5,729 nucleotides of DNA from JAZRYE01 sp045600585 (lineage in GTDB: Bacteria; Bacillota_I; Bacilli_A; RFN20; CAG-826). The notes beneath the pieces are model-generated. The model saw nothing but the letters and a program-made list of their open reading frames with translations. It had not been told where the DNA came from and did no database searches. How positions within the stretch are numbered: the first letter of the stretch is position 1; each line of letters opens with the position of its first letter. The DNA lies in the NCBI GenBank assembly GCA_045600585.1, contig JAZRYE010000006.1, positions 1-5,729 of the forward strand, in the 5' to 3' direction. The position numbers were made by a program, and so were the translations under genes. Shown here in pieces: positions 1 to 5,729 of this stretch.

Positions 1-189
1 CTTCTCATAATAATTTTTATCATCACCTTGGAAGATTACTGATTCATTCTTGTCTTTCTTAATTTTACCCTCTTTAATTAGTTTTTCTTTCTCAGCTTTT
101 ATACGTTCTAGAAGGACAGATGCTGGTTCATCGTTAGGGTCTTGTTTAACAAGCTTTCCCTCTATAGCATATTGAAGAATGGATTTTTT
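1..189 (-). repeat. hsdS direct repeat, copy B (central conserved region)
   Basis: This encodes HsdS residues 291-353 and is the second copy of the block at 835-1023, in the same orientation and reading frame. It reaches the left edge, so the repeat may continue beyond the window. Differences are mainly synonymous or conservative; the shared core reads GKLVKQDPNDEPAS and KLIKEGKIKKDKNES. Confidence 0.88.
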
Positions 190-1059
190 TAATTTTTCAG
201 GAAACTCATCTTCGAGTTTTGAAAGTTTTTCTTCCACTGATGAATAAGTTGAAATCATAGGTTCACATTTATTAACTTTATCAACTATTCGTTTCATTTC
301 TTCAAAAGGAGCAATTGGAAAATACAATTGAAGTAATTTTTCTTTATTCATGTTATAAAATGCTTGACCAGATTTCTTTGTTATGCTTTTCATCATTGTT
401 TGATAAGCTGAACTAGAAACATAATTTGCTATTAAATTAGATATTGTACTATTACATAAATAAGGTCTAAAAATATAAACAAAGCCACCTGCAGTTACGT
501 TATTTAAATCATTATCGATTACGGCAATTTTACCAACATTTTCCAAACTAGTAACAGCTGGAGTAATTAAATCATTTGTTTTTAGAATGATATTATCTGA
601 TACTAATTCACTTGGAATATATAAATCATCTGACTTTAATGCATATTGAAAAGGAAGAATATTTCCACCTCTTAGGACACGAATATAACCTTCTTTTAAT
701 TCTTGAGATGATTGTTCTTTTTTAAATGATGCACCGGTTTGAATATTGACTATATCTTTTAGTCTTACCCACATCCATGAATCTGGTATCTCAAAAGGCA
801 AATCATCAAGTTTTGTAGGCTTTGAATTACCATTCTTCTCATAATAGCAATTATCATCACCTTTAAAGATGAAAGACTCATTTTTATCTTTCTTAATTTT
901 CCCTTCTTTAATTAGTTTTTGCTTTTCAGCATAGATTCTTTTTACTAACTCACTGGCAGGTTCGTCATTAGGATCTTGCTTTACAAGTTTTCCTTGAATT
1001 GCTAATTGAAGAATGGATTTTCTGATTTCGTCAGCTTTTAAATTCTTAATTGTCTTCAT
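1..1059 (-). CDS. hsdS: Type I restriction-modification specificity subunit HsdS (3' end beyond window)
   Basis: HsdS chooses the DNA target for the R2M2S restriction complex and the M2S methylase. The frame is open from an ATG at 1057-1059 to the left edge (353 codons, no stop), so the gene is partial only because of the window. A GGAG at 1067-1070, 7 nt before the ATG, supports this start, which overlaps the hsdM stop by 14 nt (ATG to TAA). Residues 13-75 form a conserved segment (RKSILQLAIQGKLVKQDP). Residues about 88-245 are the first target-recognition domain, opening with the typical IPDSWMWVRLKDIV (91-104). Residues about 246-290 are the conserved spacer, predicted helical coiled coil (PIAPFEEMKRIVDKV, then EEKLSKLEDEFPEKL). 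Residues 291-353 repeat the N-terminal segment (KKSILQYAIEGKLVKQDP). The second recognition domain should follow outside the window; a full length of roughly 500-570 residues is inferred from this symmetry. Recognition sequence cannot be predicted from here. Confidence 0.95.
   Translation of the reverse strand, partial: MKTIKNLKADEIRKSILQLAIQGKLVKQDPNDEPASELVKRIYAEKQKLIKEGKIKKDKNESFIFKGDDNCYYEKNGNSKPTKLDDLPFEIPDSWMWVRLKDIVNIQTGASFKKEQSSQELKEGYIRVLRGGNILPFQYALKSDDLYIPSELVSDNIILKTNDLITPAVTSLENVGKIAVIDNDLNNVTAGGFVYIFRPYLCNSTISNLIANYVSSSAYQTMMKSITKKSGQAFYNMNKEKLLQLYFPIAPFEEMKRIVDKVNKCEPMISTYSSVEEKLSKLEDEFPEKLKKSILQYAIEGKLVKQDPNDEPASVLLERIKAEKEKLIKEGKIKKDKNESVIFQGDDKNYYEK
835..1023 (-). repeat. 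hsdS direct repeat, copy A (N-terminal conserved region)
   Basis: This segment encodes HsdS residues 13-75 and matches positions 1-189 without any insertion or deletion at an offset of 834 bp (278 codons). By hand count 51 of 63 residues and about 143 of 187 compared bases agree; the longest shared run is 17 bp near the copy's 5' end (gene sense). Such conserved blocks bracketing the recognition domains are a known feature of HsdS proteins and reflect their internal duplication. Confidence 0.9.
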
Positions 1060-2515
1060 CTAATAACTCCAAGATTTTAGCCAGTGTTCTTTCCATTTCT
1101 GCATTATATGAATCTCTTTTTTCTTTGAATTGTTGAATTAAATCTTTAGGTTCCAAGATTTCATCTTCAACATGAGGATAGCCACATAAATCTAAGTTGT
1201 AATGTAAGTCTTCTAAATCTTTCTTTGAATAACATTTTGATTTAGGAAATTCATCAATAATGATTTCTTGTCTATTTGTCCACCAATCAATAACAGGTTT
1301 AAAGTGCTCTAAAAGAATTGGTTTTGTTTTAGAAAAGTTTTTATATCCTTCAGGCATATCCATTCTATAAACCCATGTATTTTCAGTTGGATGGGTATTA
1401 TCAAAGAATAAGATGTTTGTAGTGATTGATGTATAAGGAGCAAATACGCTATGTGGCATTCTTACAATTGTGTGTAAATTGAATTCATTTAATAATTTTG
1501 TTTTGATTGCTACTTTAGCATTATCTTCACCAAATAAGAAACCATCAGGTATGATAACTGCACATCTACCATTTTTCTTCAAACGATACATAATAACATC
1601 CATAAATAGGTCTGCAGTTTCACTACTTCTTAAATCGGCAGGGAAGTTATTTTTAACAGCATCTTTCTCTGAACCACCGTATGGAGGATTCATTAAAATG
1701 ATATCAAACTTATCTGACTCTTTATAATCTCTAACATTCTTTTCAAGTGAATTCATATGATAAACTTTAGGTTCATCAACATCATGAATAAGCATATTTG
1801 TAATGCACAACAAATAAGGCATTGGTTTCTTTTCAATTCCATAAATTGTGTTGTTATATTTATCTACATCGTCAGCTGTTTTCTTTTGTGGTTCCAAATA
1901 TTTAAGAGCAGAAGTTAAGAATCCACCTGTACCACAAGCAAAGTCAGCTACAGATTCACCAAGTTTAGGATTAATCATTTGAACCATAAAATCAGTAACA
2001 GCTCTAGGAGTATAGAACTCTCCTGCATTACCTGCACTTTGTAGACTCTTTAAAATTGTTTCATAGATAGTTCCAAATTCGTGTCTTTCTTTATACTCGG
2101 AAAAATCTATTTCATTGATGACATTAATTACTTGTCTTAGAAGAACGCCATCTTTCATATAGTTCTGAGCATCTTCAAAAACGTATTTAGCAATTCTTTG
2201 TTTTAATGGTGTGTCTTCACTAATTTCAAGATTTTTTAATGTTGGAAATAATTGATTATTAACTAAATCAAGCAATTTCTCACCTGTAATAGTATTGGCA
2301 CTATGATCGTCAACTGCCCAATTACGCCATTTTAATTCTTCTGGAATAAGGCTCTTATAGTTTGAATCATAGAATTCCCATTCTTCCTCTTTAGCATCAT
2401 ATACCTTTAAGAAGAACATCCATGTCATTTGACTGATACGTTGTGCATCTCCATCGACACCAGCATCATTTCTCATAATGTCTTGTATTCTTTTAACTAA
2501 ATTTGTTACTGCCAT
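1046..2515 (-). CDS. hsdM: Type I restriction-modification DNA methyltransferase subunit HsdM (N6-adenine)
   Basis: HsdM transfers a methyl group from S-adenosylmethionine to adenine N6 in the target chosen by HsdS, protecting host DNA; as M2S it is also the core of the restriction complex. The 489-residue protein has the helical HsdM N-terminal domain (about 1-130, starting AVTNLVKRIQDIMRNDAGVD). The catalytic domain follows, with GEFYTP at 165-170, SAM-binding motif I DFACGTGGFL at 191-200 and catalytic motif IV NPPYGG at 276-281. The C-terminal part (about 400-489) ends in helical, charged sequence of the kind that contacts HsdS. Length and motifs are complete, so activity is plausible. 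The ATG at 2513-2515 is fixed by an AAGGAGGA at 2523-2530. The gene follows hsdR after 13 nt and its last 14 nt overlap hsdS, implying coupled translation of the methylase parts. The N-terminus resembles that of EcoEI-type (type IB) HsdM, from memory of the family. Confidence 0.97.
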   Translation of the reverse strand: MAVTNLVKRIQDIMRNDAGVDGDAQRISQMTWMFFLKVYDAKEEEWEFYDSNYKSLIPEELKWRNWAVDDHSANTITGEKLLDLVNNQLFPTLKNLEISEDTPLKQRIAKYVFEDAQNYMKDGVLLRQVINVINEIDFSEYKERHEFGTIYETILKSLQSAGNAGEFYTPRAVTDFMVQMINPKLGESVADFACGTGGFLTSALKYLEPQKKTADDVDKYNNTIYGIEKKPMPYLLCITNMLIHDVDEPKVYHMNSLEKNVRDYKESDKFDIILMNPPYGGSEKDAVKNNFPADLRSSETADLFMDVIMYRLKKNGRCAVIIPDGFLFGEDNAKVAIKTKLLNEFNLHTIVRMPHSVFAPYTSITTNILFFDNTHPTENTWVYRMDMPEGYKNFSKTKPILLEHFKPVIDWWTNRQEIIIDEFPKSKCYSKKDLEDLHYNLDLCGYPHVEDEILEPKDLIQQFKEKRDSYNAEMERTLAKILELLDEDN

Positions 2516-2522
2516 TGTTTAT

Positions 2523-2530
2523 TCCTCCTT
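2523..2530 (-). promoter_or_regulatory. Ribosome binding site of hsdM, overlapping the hsdR stop codon
   Basis: AAGGAGGA lies 7 nt upstream of the hsdM ATG and its first bases fall in the TAA stop of hsdR (2529-2531). It is a near-perfect anti-16S match and points to strong, possibly coupled initiation of the methylase. No separate promoter for hsdM was noticed. Confidence 0.85.
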
Positions 2531-4832
2531 AGGCACAATATAAAGCATTTTGAACTTGATGTACTGCATTTAAATATCCATTAAGTCCACCAAATAAACT
2601 AGCAATCTTCATTGGACTGCCATACTCATTAAAGTCTGGTAATTTAAGAATCTTAGAATCAGTAATATCATCGATTTCATCATTAGAATATTTATCTAAT
2701 AAGATTTGTAATATTTGTTTGCATTTATCTGAATAAGCATCAAGAACTTGACTGACTTTTAGATTCTTTGCTCTTTCACTCTTTGTTAATGGCTTAATAC
2801 CATAAGCAATATCACAAATTAAATCAAAGTCATCAACATCAGCAGGATAAAGTTTTCTTAATTCATCGATGAAGATTCCTTTATTTGCTAATTCTTCAAT
2901 AATAATCGAATGCTTTTCATCACTTGTCCATAAAGCAAGGAAGTCATCTAAAGATGCATAATCTTGAAGAATGTTCTTTCTTGTAAAGTCTTTTAAACTT
3001 TCAGTTACAAGTTTTCCATCTTTATCATAATATTGGACTCTCTCAGATATTAAAGTTACCTCAACATCATTAACATAAACTTTTTTCTTGCCTTCTTTTG
3101 GTTCAACTTCTTTAGGCTCTTCAGGGTCAATGACAACCTTTTTCTTACCTTTGAAATTCTCAGGATCATACTCTTCACTTTGCATATCAGGTCCATTGAA
3201 ATTAGGATCAGCAAATAATCTAGTGGCATTTCTAAAATCTAGAATTGTGAAATACATCTTGTCATAATCTTCTTTAATTCTAGTTCCACGTCCTATAATT
3301 TGTTTGAACTCAGTCATACCATTTTCACCAAAAATATTATCAAGAACAATGTTCTTACAAGTTTGGCAATTGACACCAGTAGTCATTAATTTACTTGTTG
3401 TTACAATTGTTGGATAAGCTGAATCATTATCAATGAAATAATCTAATTGTTTTTTGCCTTCATCATTATCACCAGTAATTCTCATAATATATTTATGATT
3501 GCCAGCACATAAATCTTGGTTTAAATTAACCAATGCTTGTCTCATTCTTTCTGCATGGTCAATGTCAACACAGAAGACAATAGTTTTAGCAAGTCTATCT
3601 GTACTCTTTAAATATTCTGTTATCTTTTCAGCTACTAATTGAGTTCTCTCATCAATAACTAAATTTCTATCAAAATCCTTAACTCCATATTCTCTATCTT
3701 CAACAAGCTCACCTTCTTTATCGGTTTTGCCTTTGTTTGGTCTATAGCCATAAACATCAGTATCTAAGGCATATCTAACAACTTTATAAGGAGCAAGATA
3801 TCCATCTTCAATACCATCTTTTAAAGAATAAGTATAAATTGGTTCACCAAAGTAATCGATGTTTGATACTTCCTTAGTTTCTTTAGGAGTAGCAGTCATA
3901 CCAATCTTTGTAGCATTATTGAAATAATCTAAAATTTTACGCCAATTGGAATCTTCTCTAGCACTTCCTCTATGACATTCATCAACTATGATTAAGTCAA
4001 AGAAATCAGGATTAAAATTATCTTTCAATATGGCAAGAGTGTCTTCTGTATCATTCTCAGCTAATTGTTGGTATAAGGATAAGTAGATTTCATACGAAGT
4101 ATCCATATTCTTATGATAAATTTTAGTCATTGAATTTTTGAAAGGCTTAAAATCACCAATGATAGTTTGATCTACTAGAATATTTCTATCAGCAAGATAT
4201 AAGATTTTCTTTTTTAAACCAGATTTCCATAATCTCCAAATGATTTGGAAAGCCATATATGTTTTTCCTGTACCTGTAGCCATGACCAAAAGAACTCTAT
4301 CATTTCCTTTTGCGATAGATTCAACAGTTCTATTGATTGCGATTCTTTGATAGTATCTTGGAGAGAATGACTCTTCACTAAAATAATATGGTGTATTTAA
4401 AATCTTTTCTAAATTGCTAGAAGAATCAATTTCTTGTTTATATTGCTTTTCAAACAACTCTTCTGGAGATGGGAATTCATCTAGTGAGATTTGTTTTTGC
4501 TCGGCTGTCTTCATATCATAAAACAAGAAACCATCTCCATTAGAAGTGAATACAAATCGAACATCTAATTTACTAGCATATTCTTGTGCTTGGAACATAC
4601 CATCTCCAATAAGATGATTATTGTCTTTTGCCTCAACGACTGCTAATGGTAAATTCTCTTTATAGAATAAAACATAGTCAGCTTTCTTCTTAGGTAATCT
4701 CTTAGCAATATTTCCTCTAACAACAATCTTTCCGGCATTGATAGAGTATTCCATTCTAATCTGCTTTTTTGTCCATCCAGCATTTTCTATAGCTGGTGTT
4801 ATATAATTAAGTTTTACTTCTTCCTCAGTCAT
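2529..4832 (-). CDS. hsdR: Type I restriction-modification endonuclease/translocase subunit HsdR (EcoEI-like)
   Basis: HsdR binds the M2S methylase, pulls unmethylated DNA using ATP and cuts it far from the target. The 767-residue protein starts with a PD-(D/E)XK nuclease domain: D52 (KADYVLF), E67 and K69 (VVEAKD), and a QxxxY motif at Q81/Y85. Superfamily 2 helicase motifs follow: Walker A ATGTGKT at 185-191, motif Ia near 212-223 (YLADRNILVDQT), DECH at 284-287, TAT at 313-315, motif IV near 416-430, motif V near 478-492 and QIIGRGTR at 511-518. Residues 553-590 are a lysine/glutamate/proline-rich linker. The last ~170 residues (VQYYDKDGKLVTESLKDFTRK onward) match the C-terminal domain of EcoEI-type HsdR. 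That branch is near 770-810 residues, so this is full length although shorter than EcoKI HsdR (about 1,170). All key residues are present. The ATG at 4830-4832 has AAGGAG at 4840-4845, overlapping the xre stop. It is the second gene of the operon and precedes the methylase. Confidence 0.97.
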   Translation of the reverse strand: MTEEEVKLNYITPAIENAGWTKKQIRMEYSINAGKIVVRGNIAKRLPKKKADYVLFYKENLPLAVVEAKDNNHLIGDGMFQAQEYASKLDVRFVFTSNGDGFLFYDMKTAEQKQISLDEFPSPEELFEKQYKQEIDSSSNLEKILNTPYYFSEESFSPRYYQRIAINRTVESIAKGNDRVLLVMATGTGKTYMAFQIIWRLWKSGLKKKILYLADRNILVDQTIIGDFKPFKNSMTKIYHKNMDTSYEIYLSLYQQLAENDTEDTLAILKDNFNPDFFDLIIVDECHRGSAREDSNWRKILDYFNNATKIGMTATPKETKEVSNIDYFGEPIYTYSLKDGIEDGYLAPYKVVRYALDTDVYGYRPNKGKTDKEGELVEDREYGVKDFDRNLVIDERTQLVAEKITEYLKSTDRLAKTIVFCVDIDHAERMRQALVNLNQDLCAGNHKYIMRITGDNDEGKKQLDYFIDNDSAYPTIVTTSKLMTTGVNCQTCKNIVLDNIFGENGMTEFKQIIGRGTRIKEDYDKMYFTILDFRNATRLFADPNFNGPDMQSEEYDPENFKGKKKVVIDPEEPKEVEPKEGKKKVYVNDVEVTLISERVQYYDKDGKLVTESLKDFTRKNILQDYASLDDFLALWTSDEKHSIIIEELANKGIFIDELRKLYPADVDDFDLICDIAYGIKPLTKSERAKNLKVSQVLDAYSDKCKQILQILLDKYSNDEIDDITDSKILKLPDFNEYGSPMKIASLFGGLNGYLNAVHQVQNALYCA

Positions 4833-4839
4833 AAAAATG

Positions 4840-4845
4840 CTCCTT
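4840..4845 (-). promoter_or_regulatory. Ribosome binding site of hsdR, overlapping the xre stop codon
   Basis: AAGGAG sits 7 nt before the hsdR ATG and shares its first base with the TAA stop of the regulator (4845-4847). This fixes the hsdR start and suggests translation of hsdR follows that of the regulator. Confidence 0.8.
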
Positions 4846-5045
4846 TATTCTTCATTAAATTTAATATCGTACTCACGTAGGAGTGCTTTTATTTTTCTTT
4901 TAATTTTAATTGTTGGCTCATGTTTACCAGTTTCCCATCTATTTACAGACGCAAAAGAAACTCCTAATAATTGAGCAAACTCTACTTGTGATAATGTCAT
5001 CGTTTCTCTAAGCTGTTTAATAACTCTTGAGTAATCATCTACCAT
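4845..5045 (-). CDS. Small XRE/Cro-C1-type HTH regulator, probable controller of the R-M operon
   Basis: This 66-residue protein is almost only a helix-turn-helix domain of the XRE (Cro/C1, HTH_3) family. Helix 2 and the recognition helix lie in LSQVEFAQLLGVSFASVNRW (residues 18-37), followed by the family's hallmark ETGKHEPT (38-45) and a basic helix (KIKRKIKALLREY). There is no effector, peptidase or membrane segment. The size and lone HTH domain match controller (C) proteins of type II R-M systems and phage-type repressors; such proteins bind as dimers to short palindromes. It is first in the operon, 12 nt upstream of hsdR, and a perfect inverted repeat covers its promoter, so autoregulation of the whole operon is the likely role (inferred). 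Activator and repressor actions cannot be told apart from sequence. The ATG at 5043-5045 is supported by AGGAGGTG at 5051-5058. Confidence 0.9.
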   Translation of the reverse strand: MVDDYSRVIKQLRETMTLSQVEFAQLLGVSFASVNRWETGKHEPTIKIKRKIKALLREYDIKFNEE

Positions 5046-5077
5046 AGAAACACCTCCTAATTTGGATTCACGACACT

Positions 5078-5086
5078 ATTATAACA
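5078..5086 (-). promoter_or_regulatory. Extended -10 promoter for the xre-hsdR-hsdM-hsdS operon
   Basis: On the minus strand the sequence reads TGTTATAAT: a perfect TATAAT at 5078-5083 with the TG of an extended -10 at 5085-5086. At 16-18 bp upstream (about 5100-5107) there is no hexamer close to TTGACA, so the promoter would lean on the extended -10 or on an activator. Transcription would begin near 5071, leaving a leader of about 26 nt with the xre ribosome binding site. This is the only good promoter noticed for the operon. Confidence 0.7.
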
Positions 5087-5099
5087 CTTTTTGTTATAA
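5079..5099. promoter_or_regulatory. Palindromic operator, likely bound by the XRE regulator
   Basis: TTATAACA (5079-5086) and TGTTATAA (5092-5099) are perfect 8-bp inverted arms around a 5-bp spacer (CTTTT). The proximal arm overlaps the -10 hexamer, so a bound dimer would block RNA polymerase. Size, symmetry and placement fit an XRE/C-protein operator. Binding by the product of 4845-5045 is inferred. AT-rich dyads also occur by chance, but a 16-base match exactly on the -10 is unlikely to be accidental. Confidence 0.65.
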
Positions 5100-5102
5100 A
5101 AT

Positions 5103-5125
5103 ACTATTGTTTGAATATAAATAGT
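5103..5125. repeat. Second, weaker dyad upstream of the promoter
   Basis: ACTATT (5103-5108) and AATAGT (5120-5125) are 6-bp inverted arms with an 11-bp spacer, just upstream of or overlapping the -35 zone. ACTATT also occurs at 5075-5080, on the -10. It could be an auxiliary regulator or activator site, or chance in AT-rich DNA. Confidence 0.25.
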
Positions 5126-5340
5126 CTCACTAAAATCTCAAATTTTCTCAAAAACATAAAAATGGAAATAAATCAAAATAATCTCTTTTATTTCAAAATT
5201 ATCCAAGAATAATCGATTTATATGACTTTTTGAAATTTCAAATTTTTGAAAATTTTGCCTCACGCATATTCGAGGTGGGGCGAACGGTACTTTAGGATTT
5301 TGGAAAATCTTGACCCCGGGGGGCGGTAAAACTCATTTAA
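5107..5340. other. Gene-free region between the operon promoter and the IS end
   Basis: No convincing coding frame, RNA gene or complete mobile element was seen here. Positions 5107-5257 are very AT-rich, with an 8-bp inverted pair GAAATAAA/TTTATTTC (5165-5172, 5187-5194) and an imperfect 11-bp direct repeat TCAAAATAATC / TCAAAATTATC (5173-5183, 5193-5203); these may be chance. The remainder is the GC-rich patch listed separately. The region could include remnants of what the insertion element interrupted. Confidence 0.5.
5258..5330. other. GC-rich, partly palindromic patch of unknown nature
   Basis: This stretch is far richer in G and C than anything around it, including CCCC followed directly by GGGGGG (5314-5323). 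It holds a perfect GATTTT-GG-AAAATC palindrome (5296-5309) and a CCTC/GAGG pair (5258-5261, 5272-5275), with GGGG at 5277-5280 facing CCCC at 5314-5317. No run of T follows a strong stem on either strand, so an ordinary intrinsic terminator is not evident. It may be an outer part of the insertion element, a relic of another element or a structured RNA; I cannot assign it. Confidence 0.4.
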
Positions 5341-5360
5341 TTTTTATGAACTAGTCAACA

Positions 5361-5461
5361 AAAAGTAGACACATTTTGTCAAAATCGAGGACACAATTTC
5401 TTGATAAGTAGACACCATCATTCAATAAATTAGACACAAGCACACTTTGAAAAGTAGACAT
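5361..5461. repeat. Five TAGACAC-type repeats at ~22-bp spacing, probable transposase-binding sites
   Basis: On the plus strand TAGACAC or close variants begin at 5366, 5388 (AGGACAC), 5409, 5431 and 5455 (TAGACAT). Start-to-start steps are 22, 21, 22 and 24 bp, about two helical turns, so all copies face the same side of the DNA. Most have an A-rich left flank (AAAAGTAGACAC). A small perfect palindrome, ATTTTG-T-CAAAAT (5373-5385), lies between the first two. Position directly after the transposase gene suggests they form the element's right end; binding is inferred. Confidence 0.65.
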
Positions 5462-5729
5462 CTTTAACTTGCTTAGGAGTTAAATAATTCAAAGCATATG
5501 CTGGTCTTTTTTCATTAAAGAAAATAATATAATCTTCAACGGTCTGTCTTACATCATCTGATTCTTTTATTCTAAAGTCGTTGAACAGCTCTTCTTTTAC
5601 CCAACCATTAATTGCTTCCATTGCTGCATTATCTGTAGGAGTTCCTGCACGAGACATTGAACGTATGATATTATAAGAAGGTAAAAGTTTATTAAAGCTT
5701 TTCGAAGAGTACACTGCACCTTGGTCGCT
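5430..5729 (-). CDS. IS3-family DDE transposase, C-terminal part (5' end beyond window)
   Basis: The frame is open from the right edge to a TAA at 5430-5432, giving 99 residues of the catalytic C-terminus of an IS3 OrfB-type transposase, which cuts and joins the element's ends. The visible part starts SDQGAVYSS, holding the second catalytic aspartate (residue 2), and reaches the catalytic glutamate in DNAAMEAINGW (residue 38). Exactly 35 residues separate them, the D(35)E spacing of IS3 transposases and retroviral integrases. The tail FFNEKRPAYALNYLTPKQVK matches the usual YNxxRPHxALGxxTP ending of the integrase core. A GTG at 5712-5714 is internal, not a start. The last residues (DVYFSKCACV) are encoded by two of the terminal TAGACA repeats. 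The D-E pair is intact, but whether the whole gene is functional cannot be seen. The subgroup within IS3 is not assigned. Confidence 0.9.
   Translation of the reverse strand, partial: SDQGAVYSSKSFNKLLPSYNIIRSMSRAGTPTDNAAMEAINGWVKEELFNDFRIKESDDVRQTVEDYIIFFNEKRPAYALNYLTPKQVKDVYFSKCACV

Larger units (their letters stand above)
5347..5729 (-). mobile_element. Right end of an IS3-family insertion sequence (rest beyond window)
   Basis: The stretch contains the 3' end of a transposase gene and the repeat ladder after it. The outer boundary is not proven: IS3-family elements usually begin TG and end CA, and a plus-strand TG at 5347-5348, 19 bp outside the first repeat, is one candidate. The other terminus and the target duplication are outside the window, and the GC-rich patch could also belong to the element. 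Confidence 0.55.

Noticed and set aside
1470..1727. 85-codon open frame on the plus strand
   Set aside because: It lies wholly antisense within hsdM, over codons for the conserved NPPY region and beyond. It has no convincing ribosome binding site and its translation resembles no family; it is a shadow frame.
2529..4832. HsdR thought truncated because it is much shorter than EcoKI HsdR
   Set aside because: The nuclease, all helicase motifs and an EcoEI-type C-terminal domain are present, and that branch is normally near 770-810 residues.
5092..5100. Plus-strand extended -10 (TGTTATAAA) suggesting a divergent promoter
   Set aside because: It is the mirror half of the palindrome, and no gene on the plus strand follows it; everything downstream on that strand is antisense to the transposase.
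5258..5345. Intrinsic terminator after the transposase gene
   Set aside because: The palindromes are short or have a 2-nt centre, and no stem is followed by a T-run on the minus strand at the right place.
5361..5461. CRISPR array
   Set aside because: The repeated unit is only about 7-10 bp, imperfect, at 21-24 bp steps, and two copies lie in a transposase gene. CRISPR repeats are longer and nearly identical, with longer spacers.
5430..5714. Stand-alone 94-residue protein starting at the GTG at 5712-5714
   Set aside because: The frame continues upstream as SDQGA, the conserved catalytic aspartate block of IS3 transposases, so the GTG is an internal valine codon of a longer gene.

Overview
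The window carries most of a type I restriction-modification (R-M) operon, all on the minus strand. It has a small XRE-type regulator, then hsdR, hsdM and the first 353 codons of hsdS, which runs off the left edge. At the right edge is the 3' end of an IS3-family transposase gene, also on the minus strand. The DNA is AT-rich and every gene has a strong AGGAGG-type ribosome binding site. All four complete genes seen here stop with TAA, and tryptophan is written TGG where checked. This fits a low-GC Bacillota (Firmicutes) host, perhaps a gut Erysipelotrichia or Clostridia relative; the lineage guess is inference from composition and style only.

Layout from right to left, the direction of transcription: 5430-5729 is the C-terminal part of an IS3-like DDE transposase, with its D(35)E pair visible. 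Positions 5361-5461 hold five copies of a TAGACAC-type motif spaced 21-24 bp, which look like the transposase-binding end of the element. Positions 5107-5340 have no gene; they contain AT-rich sequence and an out-of-character GC-rich patch near 5258-5330. Positions 5078-5099 hold an extended -10 promoter overlapped by a perfect 8-bp inverted repeat, a likely operator. Then come xre (4845-5045), hsdR (2529-4832), hsdM (1046-2515) and hsdS (1-1059, partial).

The genes are packed as one transcription unit. The gaps are 12 nt (xre-hsdR) and 13 nt (hsdR-hsdM), hsdM and hsdS overlap by 14 nt, and the ribosome binding sites of hsdR and hsdM overlap the stop codon of the gene before. HsdS gives DNA specificity, HsdM methylates adenine, and HsdR adds the ATP-driven translocase and nuclease. 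The C-terminal style and ~770-residue length of HsdR, with the matching HsdM, point to the EcoEI-like (type IB-like) branch. The XRE protein probably controls the operon through the palindrome on its own promoter.

I do not see a wholly new system. The parts most worth a second look are the regulator-plus-operator heading a type I R-M operon with hsdR first, the in-frame direct repeats flanking the first target-recognition domain of HsdS, the regular ~22-bp repeat ladder at the IS end that runs into the transposase coding sequence, and the unexplained GC-rich patch between them.
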